DNA of 36,893 nucleotides from Lingula anatina (lineage: Eukaryota > Brachiopoda > Lingulata > Lingulida > Lingulidae): contig NW_019773542.1 in NCBI RefSeq assembly GCF_001039355.2, positions 51,268 through 88,160 on the forward strand, in the 5' to 3' direction. Positions within the stretch are counted from its first letter, which is position 1. Each line of letters starts with the position of its first letter. The notes under the pieces are model-generated. The model searched no databases. It saw only the letters and a list, made by a program, of their open reading frames with translations, and was not told the DNA's origin. Shown in pieces: positions 10,371-21,561 of the stretch. Position numbers and translations under genes: made by a program.

Positions 10371-10781
10371 GGATTCCCATGCTTAGATCGATCCATCTGG
10401 ATCGGTCTTACTCCCTGGGGAGTCTCACTAAATAACTATCAATGTAACCGGCTTTATGTCAGTCACTCCTACCGAATCACCTTTGGGGTTGACAGCAATT
10501 TAGTGGGACATCCCAGGGTATAAGACCCCATTTCCAGAGATTAGATCGATCTACTTTAGATCGACCTAACTCCCTGGGGGTTCACGCTAAATTGCAGTCA
10601 GCCGAGCGGGCACCATAGTTAATTACCCCCTTACAGCTTGTAGTAGGCGGGACGGACAATTAAGCCGGATTATCTGACAGTAATCTAGTGAGACTCCCCG
10701 CGGGGATAGATCGATCTAAAAGCTCTGGGAATAGAGCCTTATATATCGATCCAGATGGATCGATCTATGTATGAGAACCCA
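10371..10781 (+). mobile_element. Palindromic MITE, outer copy H, interrupted by copy G
   Basis: The outer ends are mutual inverses: GATTCCCATGCTTAGATCGA with TCCATCTGGATCGGTC on the left, and ATCGATCCAGATGGATCGAT with CTATGTATGAGAACC on the right. The left part runs through CTCCCTGGGGAGTCTCACTA to GTTGACAGCAATTTAGTGGG, and the right end resumes at about 10740. Removing 10524-10739 restores one continuous palindrome of about 195 bp. Confidence 0.75.
10524..10739 (-). mobile_element. Palindromic MITE, copy G nested in copy H
   Basis: Reverse complement of copy F at 16-229, matching along almost its full length: AGATCGATCTA, CCGCGGGGAGTCTCACTAGA, TTACTGTCAGATAATCC, GCCTACTACAAGCT and TTTAGCGTGAACCCCCAGGG. 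Its flanks TATA..TATA suggest a TA-type target site. Nesting shows that it is younger than copy H. Confidence 0.82.
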
Positions 10782-13095
10782 GTCTATACATGCATGGGAA
10801 AGAACAACTTTCGTGATCAGTGCTCTGAAGGTCAGTTTGTGAAACGGTCAAGGAGAGGACAACCTTCTGGATGCACTAGTGAGAGAGCCGCTGTCAGTCC
10901 ATTACAATACGTCTGTACGTCCCATGGTATAAGATGAAAGAGAAAAGCGCTTCTGTATAGAAAAGTCCTATTCAGGGGCCTTTTTCACAAAACGGTCTTA
11001 GCGATAAAAGTTTTTTCAGAAGTTAGCCGGCAAAGTAGCGTTTTGACAAGTGTTACAAAATACTGTTTCCTTCCAATGTTTTTATTTGTTTGTTGGTTGG
11101 TTGGTTGGTGTTTTTTTTTTCAATTGTACCCAAAGAAAAGATGTGTATTACTGTGACAATAATTGTCGTTCTCAGTGGTGATGATAGCCCATTAAGATAT
11201 CAAAACTTTTAATACATTAGGGGCAAAACGTTTAGAAATACTTCTAGACAAGTGACGAAAAGTGACTTTAGTGTAGCCAGCTATCCGAGTTAGCAGTAAT
11301 AGCTGCACCCAAAAACAGGTCTTTTTTTACGAACGGCGACGGCATTTTGAGCAGCGTTTGAGTTTGAAGAGTTTGCAGTGGGCAGTTGCAATCAATTTTC
11401 TACTTCATGAAATAAAGCTTATGACTTTTTTTCATTGAGACTCGACTATGCGTACCGCCACTATGTTGTACACTTGTAAAGGTCACTGAGACGTGAAATA
11501 CATTTTTTTTTTATTATTTATTATACCAACTTAAATGTAAACAAGAGCTGGTACTTTTCCGTCATTAAAGCTATTTTGGGCTGTGCCTTTACTGGGTAAA
11601 TATATTACCCTTGCTGTGGAATGGTTGTGTACACAAGTCATGTCACACGCTTCTATTTAACTTTTAAACACGTAAAATGTCGAGTCTATCTCTTCAATAA
11701 AGATGCATGGTTATGAAGATGCAGGGCATTTCACAACGAGAAACAACTACAAACGGGGAACTATTCGGCCATTGAAGACTTTTTTGTCGTATTAAATCTG
11801 GGCTTTTTTTGGGGGGGGAGAGCTTTCCAAAACGAAATTTCAAAACGGGAATCATTTGCTCAATTTGCGCGAACGACGTTTCCTTCCGTACGATATGCGT
11901 CAGCAAACGATGTTTCTTGCGGGACAAAAATGTCGCGGTAAAGTTTATAGTGTCGGGCGGCGAAAACTGCACCTACTGAAAGATAATTAAAATGGACAAA
12001 ACCACATTGACAGAAGCCCATGGCACGGTCCGAGATCTAGTTTTTTTCTGTGTAGTTAATAGAAGTTGATGGTGGCGAATCGGAACGTCGTTACTCACTG
12101 TCGGACTTGAATAGACTAGGACGCCGCACGGCGCTTTGATGTCGTCATGGAAAACTATTAATTCGAAATAAACACACGTTATTTTAATGGGGTTCAGCGA
12201 CCCTTGATTCAAAAGAGGTTGATATTGTACCCCCTTTTTGTGTATTTAGGATATAATTTTTTTTCAGCGTGGTCACTGGTCACAGTGAACCGGCTGTGTA
12301 TGGGGCATCACGACACTTAACCAAAGAGACACAGTTACTTGTGAAAATACATTTTAAAGTGTTTAAATGTTGTTTATGAATTTTCAAAATGTTTGTTCTG
12401 CCCGGTTTGCAACCAAACAGCCCTAAAGGTGGTATATTTTATCTTCTAACATTTTGGAAACCGATTGCCATTGGCTTGCGGGTTCTGTTAAACTCTCGGC
12501 TTTCTTGGCGTCTTAGTAAACGAAATGTTCAATATTGCAAAATTGTAGAACTGCAGAATTTCGGAACGAGAAAAGTGCATGCACGCAAACACATGATAAA
12601 TTAACAGTTCGATGTCACGTCCATAGCCTGCACGTACGCACACATAATTATTCGGCCGCATTGCACACCCCCCCTCTCCCTTTCAACCAATCACAAACCA
12701 ATTGCAATCTTATTGCCAGTATGCGACGGAAAAGGTCGAAATTACTCGGTTGTATCCTGATTGGTAGTCCCTGGTGATTTTGTCTTCGAGCGAAAACTCA
12801 TTTTTTAATAAAGACTCTGAGATGCTCTTGTGAGTGATTCTGTGGTGATATTGTATTCAGTCTGTAAAAATAGGCTACAGTTTACTTTCTAAGAATGAAT
12901 CTTGGTCGCATATTATGAAATCGCCATTGGGCAGCATATTTTAAAGAATCAATAAAAATGCGTCTCCTGTACGTTCACTACCCCGGTTCACATCTATCAT
13001 TGTATTTGTTTGCTCAAAGAGATACCACTAACACCTAAGGTGTCATCAACAGGTGTACTCTTACTGGGATAAGATAACCACCTGTCGTTCATTTC

Positions 13096-13112
13096 TGACC
13101 TTCAAATGACCT
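13096..13112 (-). promoter_or_regulatory. Perfect DR5 nuclear-receptor-type element
   Basis: TGACCT-TCAAA-TGACCT, that is AGGTCA-TTTGA-AGGTCA on the - strand. This is the spacing classically bound by RAR/RXR. A further AGGTCA half-site is at 13131-13136 on the + strand. Only the pattern is seen. The site is intergenic, about 4 kb beyond both gene ends. Confidence 0.4.
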
Positions 13113-14373
13113 CTATTTCGGGCAAAATGTAGGTCAAAGTTGTCCTTGGCGGTTGGCAGTTCAAGACAAAATCTGCAAGTACATTTACTGTATATGTATT
13201 ACTAGTATGCACATGTGCTTTGAAGTACCGCACTGTATACGCCAAGCGGATGCCTTAACATGGTTTTTCGAGCAAGGTTTATACTTGCATGTACTTTAAA
13301 AACATTAATCACCCCAAAATATGAAGAAAATCTATCGCGGGGTGCTATAATTGGCGTGGGGTTTAACGTAAAATGATAGCACCAATTATCGTTTACCCTC
13401 TCAATTGATAAAAAAAATCAAGGTTGAAACTCAAGTTAAGATAAACCAGTTGTAAAGAGGTCAACCAGTACATGTATTGACACATGTAGATATCTCAGAG
13501 ACAAACTATCAAAACGAATCGCAATCCATCACTATTTTTCTCCCAATGCGTCTCGCTCTGTAGTTCTACCTTGTAATTAACTGATTTATCATATTGCTAT
13601 TATGCGTAAGACACTTTGGTTCTCAGGGTTCTGACGTTGACTTTCTTGGACCCTGAGTTATTCTCTGTCATCCCGAGTTTCAGATAAGTGTCGGTGACCA
13701 ATATCTATACCTGTACTTTTTCACCATATGCTTTTTGTCACACTGTGTTTCAGAATATTCTAGTCTTCTGGGCAATGAAATTGCCTTTTTTTATGTTTAA
13801 CATACTTAAAGCCTTTTGTTGCTACGAGTTTAGGAGTATTGGCGTTGATTATCAATGTCATCATACCGGTGCGCTTTCTGACACCCTGGGTTTCGGAATT
13901 CTGATAAAGTCAATAATGCATAACTTTCGCAATCACAGTTACTTGTATTTCTTTATATATTTCTGTCTTGCCTGAATCCCAAGGTACAATGCATCTTTTC
14001 AGTTTCACATTCTAATACTATGAATGGGTCGTCTCAGTAACTTGCCAATTGCAGACACATGAGGCGAGCCTCCTTGTTTTGTAAAGATTATTTAATGACT
14101 CTCTTAGCACGAGTTTCCTCCCTTACAAGGCTTTGGTTTGGTTTTCTTTGTATTTAAATCACACTAGTGTCACCGGAGGGTCAAGGTTGACACAGAAGAA
14201 GCTCCCTGTGTTTCAGAGTTTAATAGAAATTTAACTTTGTTATCAGCATGCTTTCATCCGATGAAGTTCTTAATTAATTCTGAATTGCTACCGGGTAGTA
14301 AATTCAGAATATTGGCATCGCTGCTCTTGCATTACTGGGTACATGTATATCACCCAGTAGCATCCTCTCTGAC

Positions 14374-14420
14374 CCCCCACCCCCCCACCCCCCCCCACCC
14401 CACCCCCACCTCCACCCCCT
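14374..14420 (+). repeat. C-rich (CCCCACCC-like) tract
   Basis: A run of cytosine blocks broken by single A or T bases, giving G-quadruplex potential on the - strand. Confidence 0.9.
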
Positions 14421-15268
14421 CAGCATCCACTAGCTGTTATAACATAGACATCTGTCCATAATACTTGTGAATATATTACTTGTAAATAAGTATTTTTTGG
14501 GTTAAGTATGTTTTGAAAAATCGCAATGACAGAGAACTGATAATGAAGATTATCAAACTCTGGCATCCAGGGTGAAAAGAGTCAATTTAATACGATACAC
14601 TAGCTATTGTTCAGCTAGAAATTGGGCCCAGGTCCTGTTATCTAACCGATATAAATGCAATGTGGGATTTAGTTTCGTGGCCTTGAAACTCGTTGCTGGG
14701 TGGGGGAACTGCTATTGTAAATTTGTAGGTTTCTAATTTATCGGAATAACTTCCTGTCCATGATCAATCTATGAAAAGTGATTCAGTTGTTTATGATTAA
14801 TTTAGGGTCTTGATTACAGGCCAGCAAGTTGGGTATACAGGTACGTTCTCAAAAACACGTGTTTTTGAAAAGTTTGAAGTTTTTTTAAGACTTCACAATG
14901 AAAAGTAGTCAGAGTTAGAGCCAAACATTGGTGGTACGTAATAAGTACTAGTAATTTTACTGACAGGAAGCAATTGGTACTGTTGGAAGTGGGCGGATCT
15001 GGTAGACCCTTCCTTGGAATATAGGATCTATCAAACGTAAGCCCAAAGAATGAAAGGGTCAGATACCGGCTACTGTAGTACAATTGGAAAAAACAATAAA
15101 TTTGATCGAAGATTCAAATTGAATAAAATTGAATTTACTACATATCAAATATGAGGTCTGGGTACACATTAACAGGACCATTAAAGATTTTTTTAAAATA
15201 AAACAAAAAAGTTTAGTCATTCTTTTGATATCCCAGTTACGATAACTTTTTATTTGTTAATTTTATTA

Positions 15269-15283
15269 CCCCCCCCCCCCCCC
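15269..15283 (+). repeat. Poly-C tract (15 C)
   Basis: Uninterrupted homopolymer in intergenic DNA. Confidence 0.95.
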
Positions 15284-16365
15284 TCATTAACAAACAGTGC
15301 AATGTCGACAGTTGGGTATTGGGTAGGCATATCAAGCATTCGTGGCATGGAAAGTACACCTTTGAACATTATCATTTTTCGAGTCACCGAGCCTCTTTAT
15401 TTATTGATAAAGTTTGATTTCCTAAAACCCCAAGCCCCTGGTTGCTCGTTCTAGAATGAGGTTATCTTGATGTTATAATCCGTATTAAAAGTTCACCTTC
15501 GTCATTGACCCGACCTCTTTTTCACGCTAGTCGAGATTAGATGACCGTCATACAGTGTCAGCAAGTGGAAGGTGGGGGGTGCATTTCTAACAGGTGATCA
15601 GTTACGTAAGATCTTATCGATATATAATATATTTGTTTTATGTGTAAAGTCCATTTTAAAATGTTCGGTAGACTTTGTATAAAAAGAGAGAAGCACTAAG
15701 GAAATAATTATCAACATAAATAAAAAATGTAGAAGATTGTGATTTTAGATAAAAACAGCCTTATTCACTCGTAAAAACAATTACCACATAATCTGCAATA
15801 AAGATTTCCTAAAAAAGATGTTTCAACTCCTTCTTAACTCTTCCTTTAAGAATTACCGTGCCTGATTGCAGGCGTCCGCTGTGAAGTCCTCAAGTTAAGG
15901 TTTGTGGATACGTTTACAATGTGTGTCCATGTTTGAAGCAGATAGAATGGCACAAAACCGTAACCAGTGGAGAGTTTTTGTTGGGGGGGGGGGGAGGGGA
16001 GGGCACGGCTCAGACCCAACAGTGTTTATTACGAAGCCACTGTCGCCAGGCACAAACGTCTCATTAAATTTGATATTGCTTAATTCATGGAGCTTAGTTT
16101 TCTAGAAAATTTGACTTTGAAACTCTTGATTGATTTCTGAGCAGCAATTTGAAACACAAAACGCAACCCTTGCTCTTATAGCTGTGGGGATCTCGAAGAA
16201 CAACATAACGGTAAAGATGCACATATTTCGCTGCCAAAACTGGAAATAAGTTTTTTTTTTCTACTGCAATGGATATGAAATGGAAGACAGCACCAGGAAA
16301 ATTAGTCATATGATCTACAAAACCTCATTACAAAAAGAATAAGAGATGCCTTTTAGAGAAATCAA

Positions 16366-16371
16366 TTTATT
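16366..16371 (-). terminator. Candidate poly(A) signal of the Ig-domain gene
   Basis: TTTATT on the + strand is AATAAA on the - strand, about 0.95 kb past the stop codon. Plausible but weak in AT-rich sequence. Confidence 0.25.
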
Positions 16372-16683
16372 ATATGCGTGCACGTCATCATTTCCGTTTT
16401 CATTACAATGCATGGGTGCATTTTGTCACAACTACATTCTCATCCGACACAATAAAGCAGAATCCCTACTAACACACTCCAAACACTTGCTTAGTTCAAC
16501 ATTTTGACCCGTGGATATTGCTGTTGCATCTTATGTGTCGCTACAGACTTTCAATATTCCATCTTTAAACACAAATTTGGAAACAACATCGGAATAAATA
16601 CAATTTCATTCAATCATATGTGAGATTAAACTATTTGAATTAGCTTTATAAAACTTATAACATCAAGCTTGCACAAACCCAGA

Positions 16684-16707
16684 CCCCCCCTCCCCCCCCC
16701 CCCCCCC
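16684..16707 (+). repeat. Poly-C tract interrupted by one T
   Basis: C7-T-C16 run, followed by a short (AT)n at about 16710-16720. Confidence 0.93.
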
Positions 16708-16883
16708 GATATATATATAGAAACCATATACACGCAAATTGACAATTAATATTTACAGAGAGAATAGGTCTATGTACAAAACATTAATTGCATTAGGCAA
16801 AGGAAATATTGCTGAATAAAAACGAATCAAGGTTGATATGCGTTTACTTCTTTACTGTATCCATGGGCGAATACTTTCCCTCG

Positions 16884-16915
16884 TTTTTTTTTTTTTTTTC
16901 TTCTTCTTCTTCTTC
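16884..16915 (+). repeat. T16 followed by (TTC)n
   Basis: A simple pyrimidine repeat in the presumed 3' flank of the Ig gene. Confidence 0.9.
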
Positions 16916-17314
16916 GGGAGCTAGCACGTGACGTCATGATTGCCTTATCTCCGGAAACGCTATGCATCTTTCAAAGACAAGAAAAGTGCTTAATTATTTT
17001 ATCCATCGTTCAATTACTTTAGTTACGCCAATGACTCTACTGTGATTGGGTTTTAGGCACAGATGAATAGAATGGTTAGTTGTTATAATCATTGTCCAAA
17101 CTGGACATACCAAATGCTATCTATCTGAAAATCACTTGTGCATGACAGCAACGAGTATCAAACTTTATCTTTTCGGTGATAGAAAAGCCAAATTATGTAG
17201 AAGTCACTGACATGCACGCAAACCCAAAATCATTACTATTTACAGCTCTTTTTAGGATTTACGAACATTTTTCTTGTCAAAACAGAATCTTTTTGTCGTA
17301 TACAAGCAACTGTA

Positions 17315-17742
17315 TTATGGGCGACGAGAGTTCGTCTGCGTTTGTGATGATCTTCCACTTTTCCTCCAGTTCCCCGACGTCCGCACGCCCCATCGTCTGC
17401 TGTTGTAGTGTCTTACATTTTGCGGGACTCGGCCGCGGTATTGTCTTGCACGTGACGTGCGCCATGACAGTCGTCTGTCACCACGGTAAAACGGCCGTCT
17501 GTCACTATTAGGATCTCGTGTTATTGGAAAGCTAGGCTTTGAATCAAATTTTCTCTGAGCATTGGAAGACGAATTTCGTCCAGTGTCCATTCCGCTCCCT
17601 TCATCATCGTCTTCGTCAGGTGCGCCATCTTGTTTGTTGTTGTTCGTCTTTTTCAGGCCTCGTACGATGTCTTCATCGTCTGTCGGAAAGTCGGACAACA
17701 AAACTTGCGGTAACTGATTCCCTCCAACAACATCCTTCTTTC
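17315..17742 (-). CDS. Ig-domain protein, last exon: charged RGD-containing tail
   Basis: It codes residues 317-457 of the assembled protein and the stop TAA (17315-17317). The acceptor is TTTATTTACAG|GA, phase 1, completing Gly316 with the G left by the previous exon. The tail has no Ig fold, no transmembrane helix and no hydrophobic GPI signal. It has an acidic stretch (337-364, with PDEDDDEGSG), an N-glycosylation site at Asn372 (NSS), then a strongly basic end with about 18 Arg in the last 62 residues and one RGD (402-404; codons 17477-17485). I recognise no named domain. The tail suggests a secreted protein that binds anionic matrix and possibly integrins; this is inference. The + strand ORF over the same bases is a shadow. 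The exon joins the Ig domains cleanly in phase, so this tail is very likely real. Confidence 0.88.
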
Positions 17743-18489
17743 CTGTAAATAAACGTATCAGACCATGAGTAATAATAATAAAAATGTCATCTTTTCTCTT
17801 CATTGAGATAGGCCTACTTATGCCTTTTTTAAATAGGCCTATATTTTCCTATGTTAAATATTTTTACTTTTCGTTTCCTTTTTAAATGTATAGCTTCAGG
17901 TGGACTTAATGAATTTAACCTAATTACTGGAGAGCGCTCGCCCACTCCAACCAAACCCACAAACCTCGTTATTTTCAATAGATGACGAGAGCACTGCACA
18001 CAATTTAAAGGGATAATAACTTTTCGTTTCGGCCAAAAAATTAATTTTCCTGGAGTAAACAACAATTTTCCCATACTGACCAATGGTTTATGAATCAATT
18101 TTTACATTCAAAGTTAGTCCCTGGTTTTTTTCTAAAAAGTTTGTTTTTTTGTTAAAATCTCTTAAGAGATTTTAACACAGCATAGCCATCAATGGAGGTC
18201 ATCTTGGTCTAAGGACAAGCTCAGATATCAGAAAAAATAGTTATACCTGCCGTTTTTGTGGTAAAACAGAATATATTATATTTCTGTGAGTTATTCACAA
18301 TGTTTTTATTGCAAAATATAAATCTCATACGAAGAGCTATTATCCCTTTAATAATAATAATATCAGTAATAACAACAATTATTTATTTATTTATTTATAA
18401 TATAAAGTATACAATAAAATCTACTAAAATTTATTATACCAATACTACGGTCTTTACAAACTATTAATAAAATGTCAGAATAGGCTTAC
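17743..18489 (-). other. Intron of the Ig gene with a perfect 26-bp palindrome
   Basis: Bounded on the - strand by GTAAGC and TTTACAG. It is AT-rich and includes ATTT repeats near 18377-18397 and the palindrome at 18151-18176. No extra exon is seen. Confidence 0.85.
18151..18176. repeat. Perfect 26-bp palindrome
   Basis: GTTAAAATCTCTT on each strand, meeting at a CTTAAG centre with no spacer. It lies inside the last intron of the Ig gene, and no similar partner was noticed elsewhere in the window. Confidence 0.95.
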
Positions 18490-18628
18490 CCATAAGCGTC
18501 ATAGATTTCTCCATAGATCCCATCTCATTACTGGACATACAGGTGTATTTGCCTTGGTGGTGGGGACCAAAGTTTTTAATATCTATTCTCGAGTTGACGT
18601 AGTTTGGGCGATAGGATGGAGTGTAAGT
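18490..18628 (-). CDS. Ig-domain protein, exon coding second half of Ig domain 3
   Basis: It codes residues 270-315, TYTPSYRP.. to ..KSMTLMG, including GPHHQGKYTCMSSNEMGS. This is the F-strand motif G-x-Y-x-C with Cys299, the partner of Cys241 in the previous exon. The acceptor is CTTCTTCAG|ACT (phase 0) and the donor ATGG|GTAAGC (phase 1). The sequence resembles Ig domain 3 of lachesin/IgLON proteins. An (AAAT)n repeat begins about 28 nt upstream of the acceptor in transcript direction. Confidence 0.93.
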
Positions 18629-18657
18629 CTGAAGAAGAACAAGAGGTAGGCGGTCAA

Positions 18658-18697
<40 letters not shown>

Positions 18698-18698
18698 A
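18658..18698 (+). repeat. (AAAT)n microsatellite near a splice acceptor
   Basis: About ten AAAT units, which read (TTTA)n in the transcript just before the acceptor of exon 18490-18628. Confidence 0.96.
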
Positions 18699-18812
18699 GT
18701 GACATTCACTTGTTGTGGGTCTTTTTTCCATTTCCGTTACATATCTGTGTGTATTTCTTGTTGCGATACTTCAAACTTACCCATTACGGTAAATGTGAGG
18801 TAATGTCAGCTG

Positions 18813-18835
18813 TTTTTTTTTTTTTTTTTTTTTTT
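18813..18835 (+). repeat. Poly-T tract (23 T)
   Basis: Homopolymer in the Ig gene intron. As A23 on the transcript strand it could be the tail of an old retroposon, but no body is recognised beside it. Confidence 0.9.
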
Positions 18836-20111
18836 CTCATTTCATAAAAAATCCTTTCAAATATTTGTAGTCAAACGGCAATTTAGATTCTACGTGTTCT
18901 ATATTGGAATGATATACTGTCCCCCGCCAACTGGCATCTGCCAATTCTTCCAGTGTTCCCCGGTTTCTCTTGAAAGCTGACAAGTTTAAATTGGTGACTT
19001 AAAAGACTTAAAACTGTTTAAAAAGATGGATGTGTCATGTCGCAGAAGTGCGGTAGGTCGTGAATGACTACGACCTGTAATAAATTTGTGTCGGACCCTT
19101 TCCCCTTTCTGCTACTTGTAATATACAGAAGGAACGTCAAATATATTTGTATTAAAAAACAAAGGTCATAAATTGGGTTTGACAGTTAGGGGAGACTTAA
19201 GCATCTTTTCAAGTAGCGATTTGATTATTTGGAGACCAAAATGTTGCCTTGCTATAATTGATTTCTGTTCTCTAGTGTAAAAAGATCAATAAAATTCAAA
19301 ATATTTGCAGTTGACCGTAGATGAAAGTTCACCCATAATCATTGACTGTAATTGTAAAGTATATTGCGAGAAATTTAGGCTGCATCCCGTTTTCTTTTTT
19401 CTTTTCTTTAAATCCATTTATTTGTTTATTTGCAATGGGGCCTTTGCCAAGATGTTTTTGACTACCCCTTACATTTATTAAAAAGGGGTCTCATAATTTA
19501 CCTAGATGACTGTAGAGTATGTGTTAATAACTGAAGAGGCTATCTGTACATTCAAGTTCTAATCCAGTGTGATTAACCGCCCTTTGCTCGTGACCCTGTC
19601 AGGTCGCACGCCGGCTTATCTTGACACGTGACAGATTTACGACCTTATCCTCCTATTTTAGAAAATAACCAAGATGCCAGTTTCGATTTCCTTAATATCT
19701 CTTAAAAAGAGGAGTCACCTTTTAAACGATATTTCAATTTACATGACAAATTTACGGGCACCACCCACGTTTAACAACTTTTAAGAGATGTCACTTTAAA
19801 TAATTTAGAGAGTCACTCCAAATGTTTGTGAACGTGAGTACAGTCATTCGTTCTATGAAAAAATTGGACATACGCGCACCGCATGGGTGTTACCAAGGCG
19901 TTCATAAAACACTAGGATCTTGTACAGACTTTGGAAAGTCTTATAAAATGAATAGTTTGATCAATAGTTTTGACAGGGAATTAAAAGCTGTCCGTAGGAA
20001 CGGCAGACGTTGAATTACACTGAATAGTCCGATTACGTTTTTTGAGTAGCATTTAGAAGGTTCAGATATAAGATGTAAAGAACAGCGGATAAAAAGTGCC
20101 CGTACAGAGAA

Positions 20112-20112
20112 A

Positions 20113-20143
<31 letters not shown>

Positions 20144-20149
20144 TGTGTG
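20112..20149 (+). repeat. (GT)n microsatellite followed by GA-rich sequence
   Basis: About 18 GT units with one A interruption, then GAGGGAGAGA-type purine repeats to about 20184. Confidence 0.95.
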
Positions 20150-21224
20150 AGGGAGAGAGACTGGAAGGAGGAGAGAGAGAGAGATGCCAAAGAAAATTAT
20201 TTAAAAACCGTACAAATTCAAACTGACAATAAGTGCACTATGTACCAGTGAAAAACTGCAGCAAATATCAAAGAAAGCTGCAAGAAAGAAAGAAAGAAAG
20301 AACGCCAAAACAAAAAAGAGGGAGAAAAAACCCACCTCCACAAAGATTCCCATACTTCACACAAGGAAAAGGGTTATTCACCAATGTTATTCTGACATGC
20401 TTAAACGCCCGTGAAGCCGTCACAACGATTATTTTATACGTCTGACACCCGTCAAGTTTCAGAATAACCATAGCTTACAAAAAAAGGACTACCATTACTT
20501 TATTGCGCGCTCTCCGCTGTGAGCGAGTATTGTATCGTAATTCTCCTTTATGCATTGTGATTAACATCAGAGGAGCAGAGGTGGCTTTAATGAGGCGCGA
20601 AAATCGCGATATTCGATCTTTCTGTCTCCGTCTTTTTGGTCAACAGGCAACAATTTTGTCACGATGTTAACAATATGGGACGCTCGCAAGAATGTTCACA
20701 CAAGAACCATCTAAGAATAGCAAAGTTTGACACGAGGCACAATCTCGAAAATGCCCATTTTAAAATGTGCCATAAATCGACATTTTTGTGCGTTTATACG
20801 TTTAAATATTTTACTGATATTCATCAATTTTGCCGTTTTTAGAGTTTTGCACCGCACAACAGTTTCAAAACAGTCGGTCTTGGACAGAACTAAGGCAACT
20901 TGAAGTCAGCTTCTTCCTGTCTAACTTACCATGATACAGTTGATAAATCTATCACCGGTATAGGCGTCTGTGCGACATTAGTAACATAAGTCTTTTGATC
21001 GGCGACGTATTTATGATAATGCAACATATATACACCTAGGTTTATCATTGCAAACGTTTTTTAACTGTTACAAAAAGTGCAAACAAAGAGGTTTCAAATG
21101 ACGGGGAGCTGTCTTTTCCGTATAGAAATTCACGTGAAATTTTGAAAGACGATTTCATCGGGTTGCTTATTTGTGTCGCGCTTCCGTGTCTAGACTACTC
21201 CAGCCTGTCGACATTTCCTCGTAT

Positions 21225-21239
21225 CTCTCTCTCCTTTCG

Positions 21240-21301
<62 letters not shown>

Positions 21302-21390
21302 CTCTGTGTGTGTGTGTGTGCGTGTGTGTGTGTGTGTTGAGCTCTGTGTGTGTGTGTGTGTGTGTGCGTGTGTGTGTGTGTTGAGCTCCC
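21225..21390 (+). repeat. Compound (TC)n(TG)n minisatellite with a repeating ~40-bp unit
   Basis: A TC run leads into TG repeats that are themselves duplicated. A higher-order unit GAGCTC-(TG)n-CG-(TG)n-T occurs more than twice, with GAGCTC boundaries at about 21299, 21339 and 21382. The apparent ORFs on both strands are artefacts. Confidence 0.93.
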
Positions 21391-21510
21391 CCCTCTCTTT
21401 CAATATGTATACCATAACACCCTCAGATTAGATATTTTGGTTTGCAGAGGATACTATAATCTTTAATAACTGTTGGTGCAATGGACCGACTTATAGGGAG
21501 ACAAATGAAG

Positions 21511-21561
21511 AGAGAGAGGGGGAGGGGGGGGAATGGGAGAGAGGGGGAGAGGGCAGGGGGA
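21511..21561 (+). repeat. G-rich tract with G-quadruplex potential
   Basis: Five or more G3+ runs (GGGGG, GGGGGGGG, GGG, GGGGG, GGG, GGGGG) with short loops within 50 bp. It lies about 50 bp into the intron after exon 21614-21804 and is C-rich on the transcript strand. Confidence 0.8.

Larger units (their letters stand above)
10782..17314. other. Intergenic region between two convergent genes
   Basis: About 6.5 kb with no credible coding exon. The longest ORFs (near 11694-12212, 13688-13975 and 14814-15083) lack splice context, domain patterns and codon bias. Visible structures are the DR5 site at 13096-13112, C/G homopolymer tracts, and T-rich then (TTC)n sequence at 16884-16915. The 3' UTR of the Ig gene must lie in the last kilobase. 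Confidence 0.65.

Noticed and set aside
13620-14222. Recurring CCTGNGTTTCAGA-like words about every 100-150 bp
   Set aside because: Four loosely similar stretches with no consistent length or spacing. I could not align them into a convincing repeat.
17176-17511. 111-codon + strand ORF
   Set aside because: It lies antisense to the last exon of the Ig gene, has no domain pattern, and the - strand frame has proper splice phase.
21167-21431. ORFs of 82 and 86 codons on both strands
   Set aside because: They translate (TG)n and (TC)n repeats (VCVCV.., HTHTH..).
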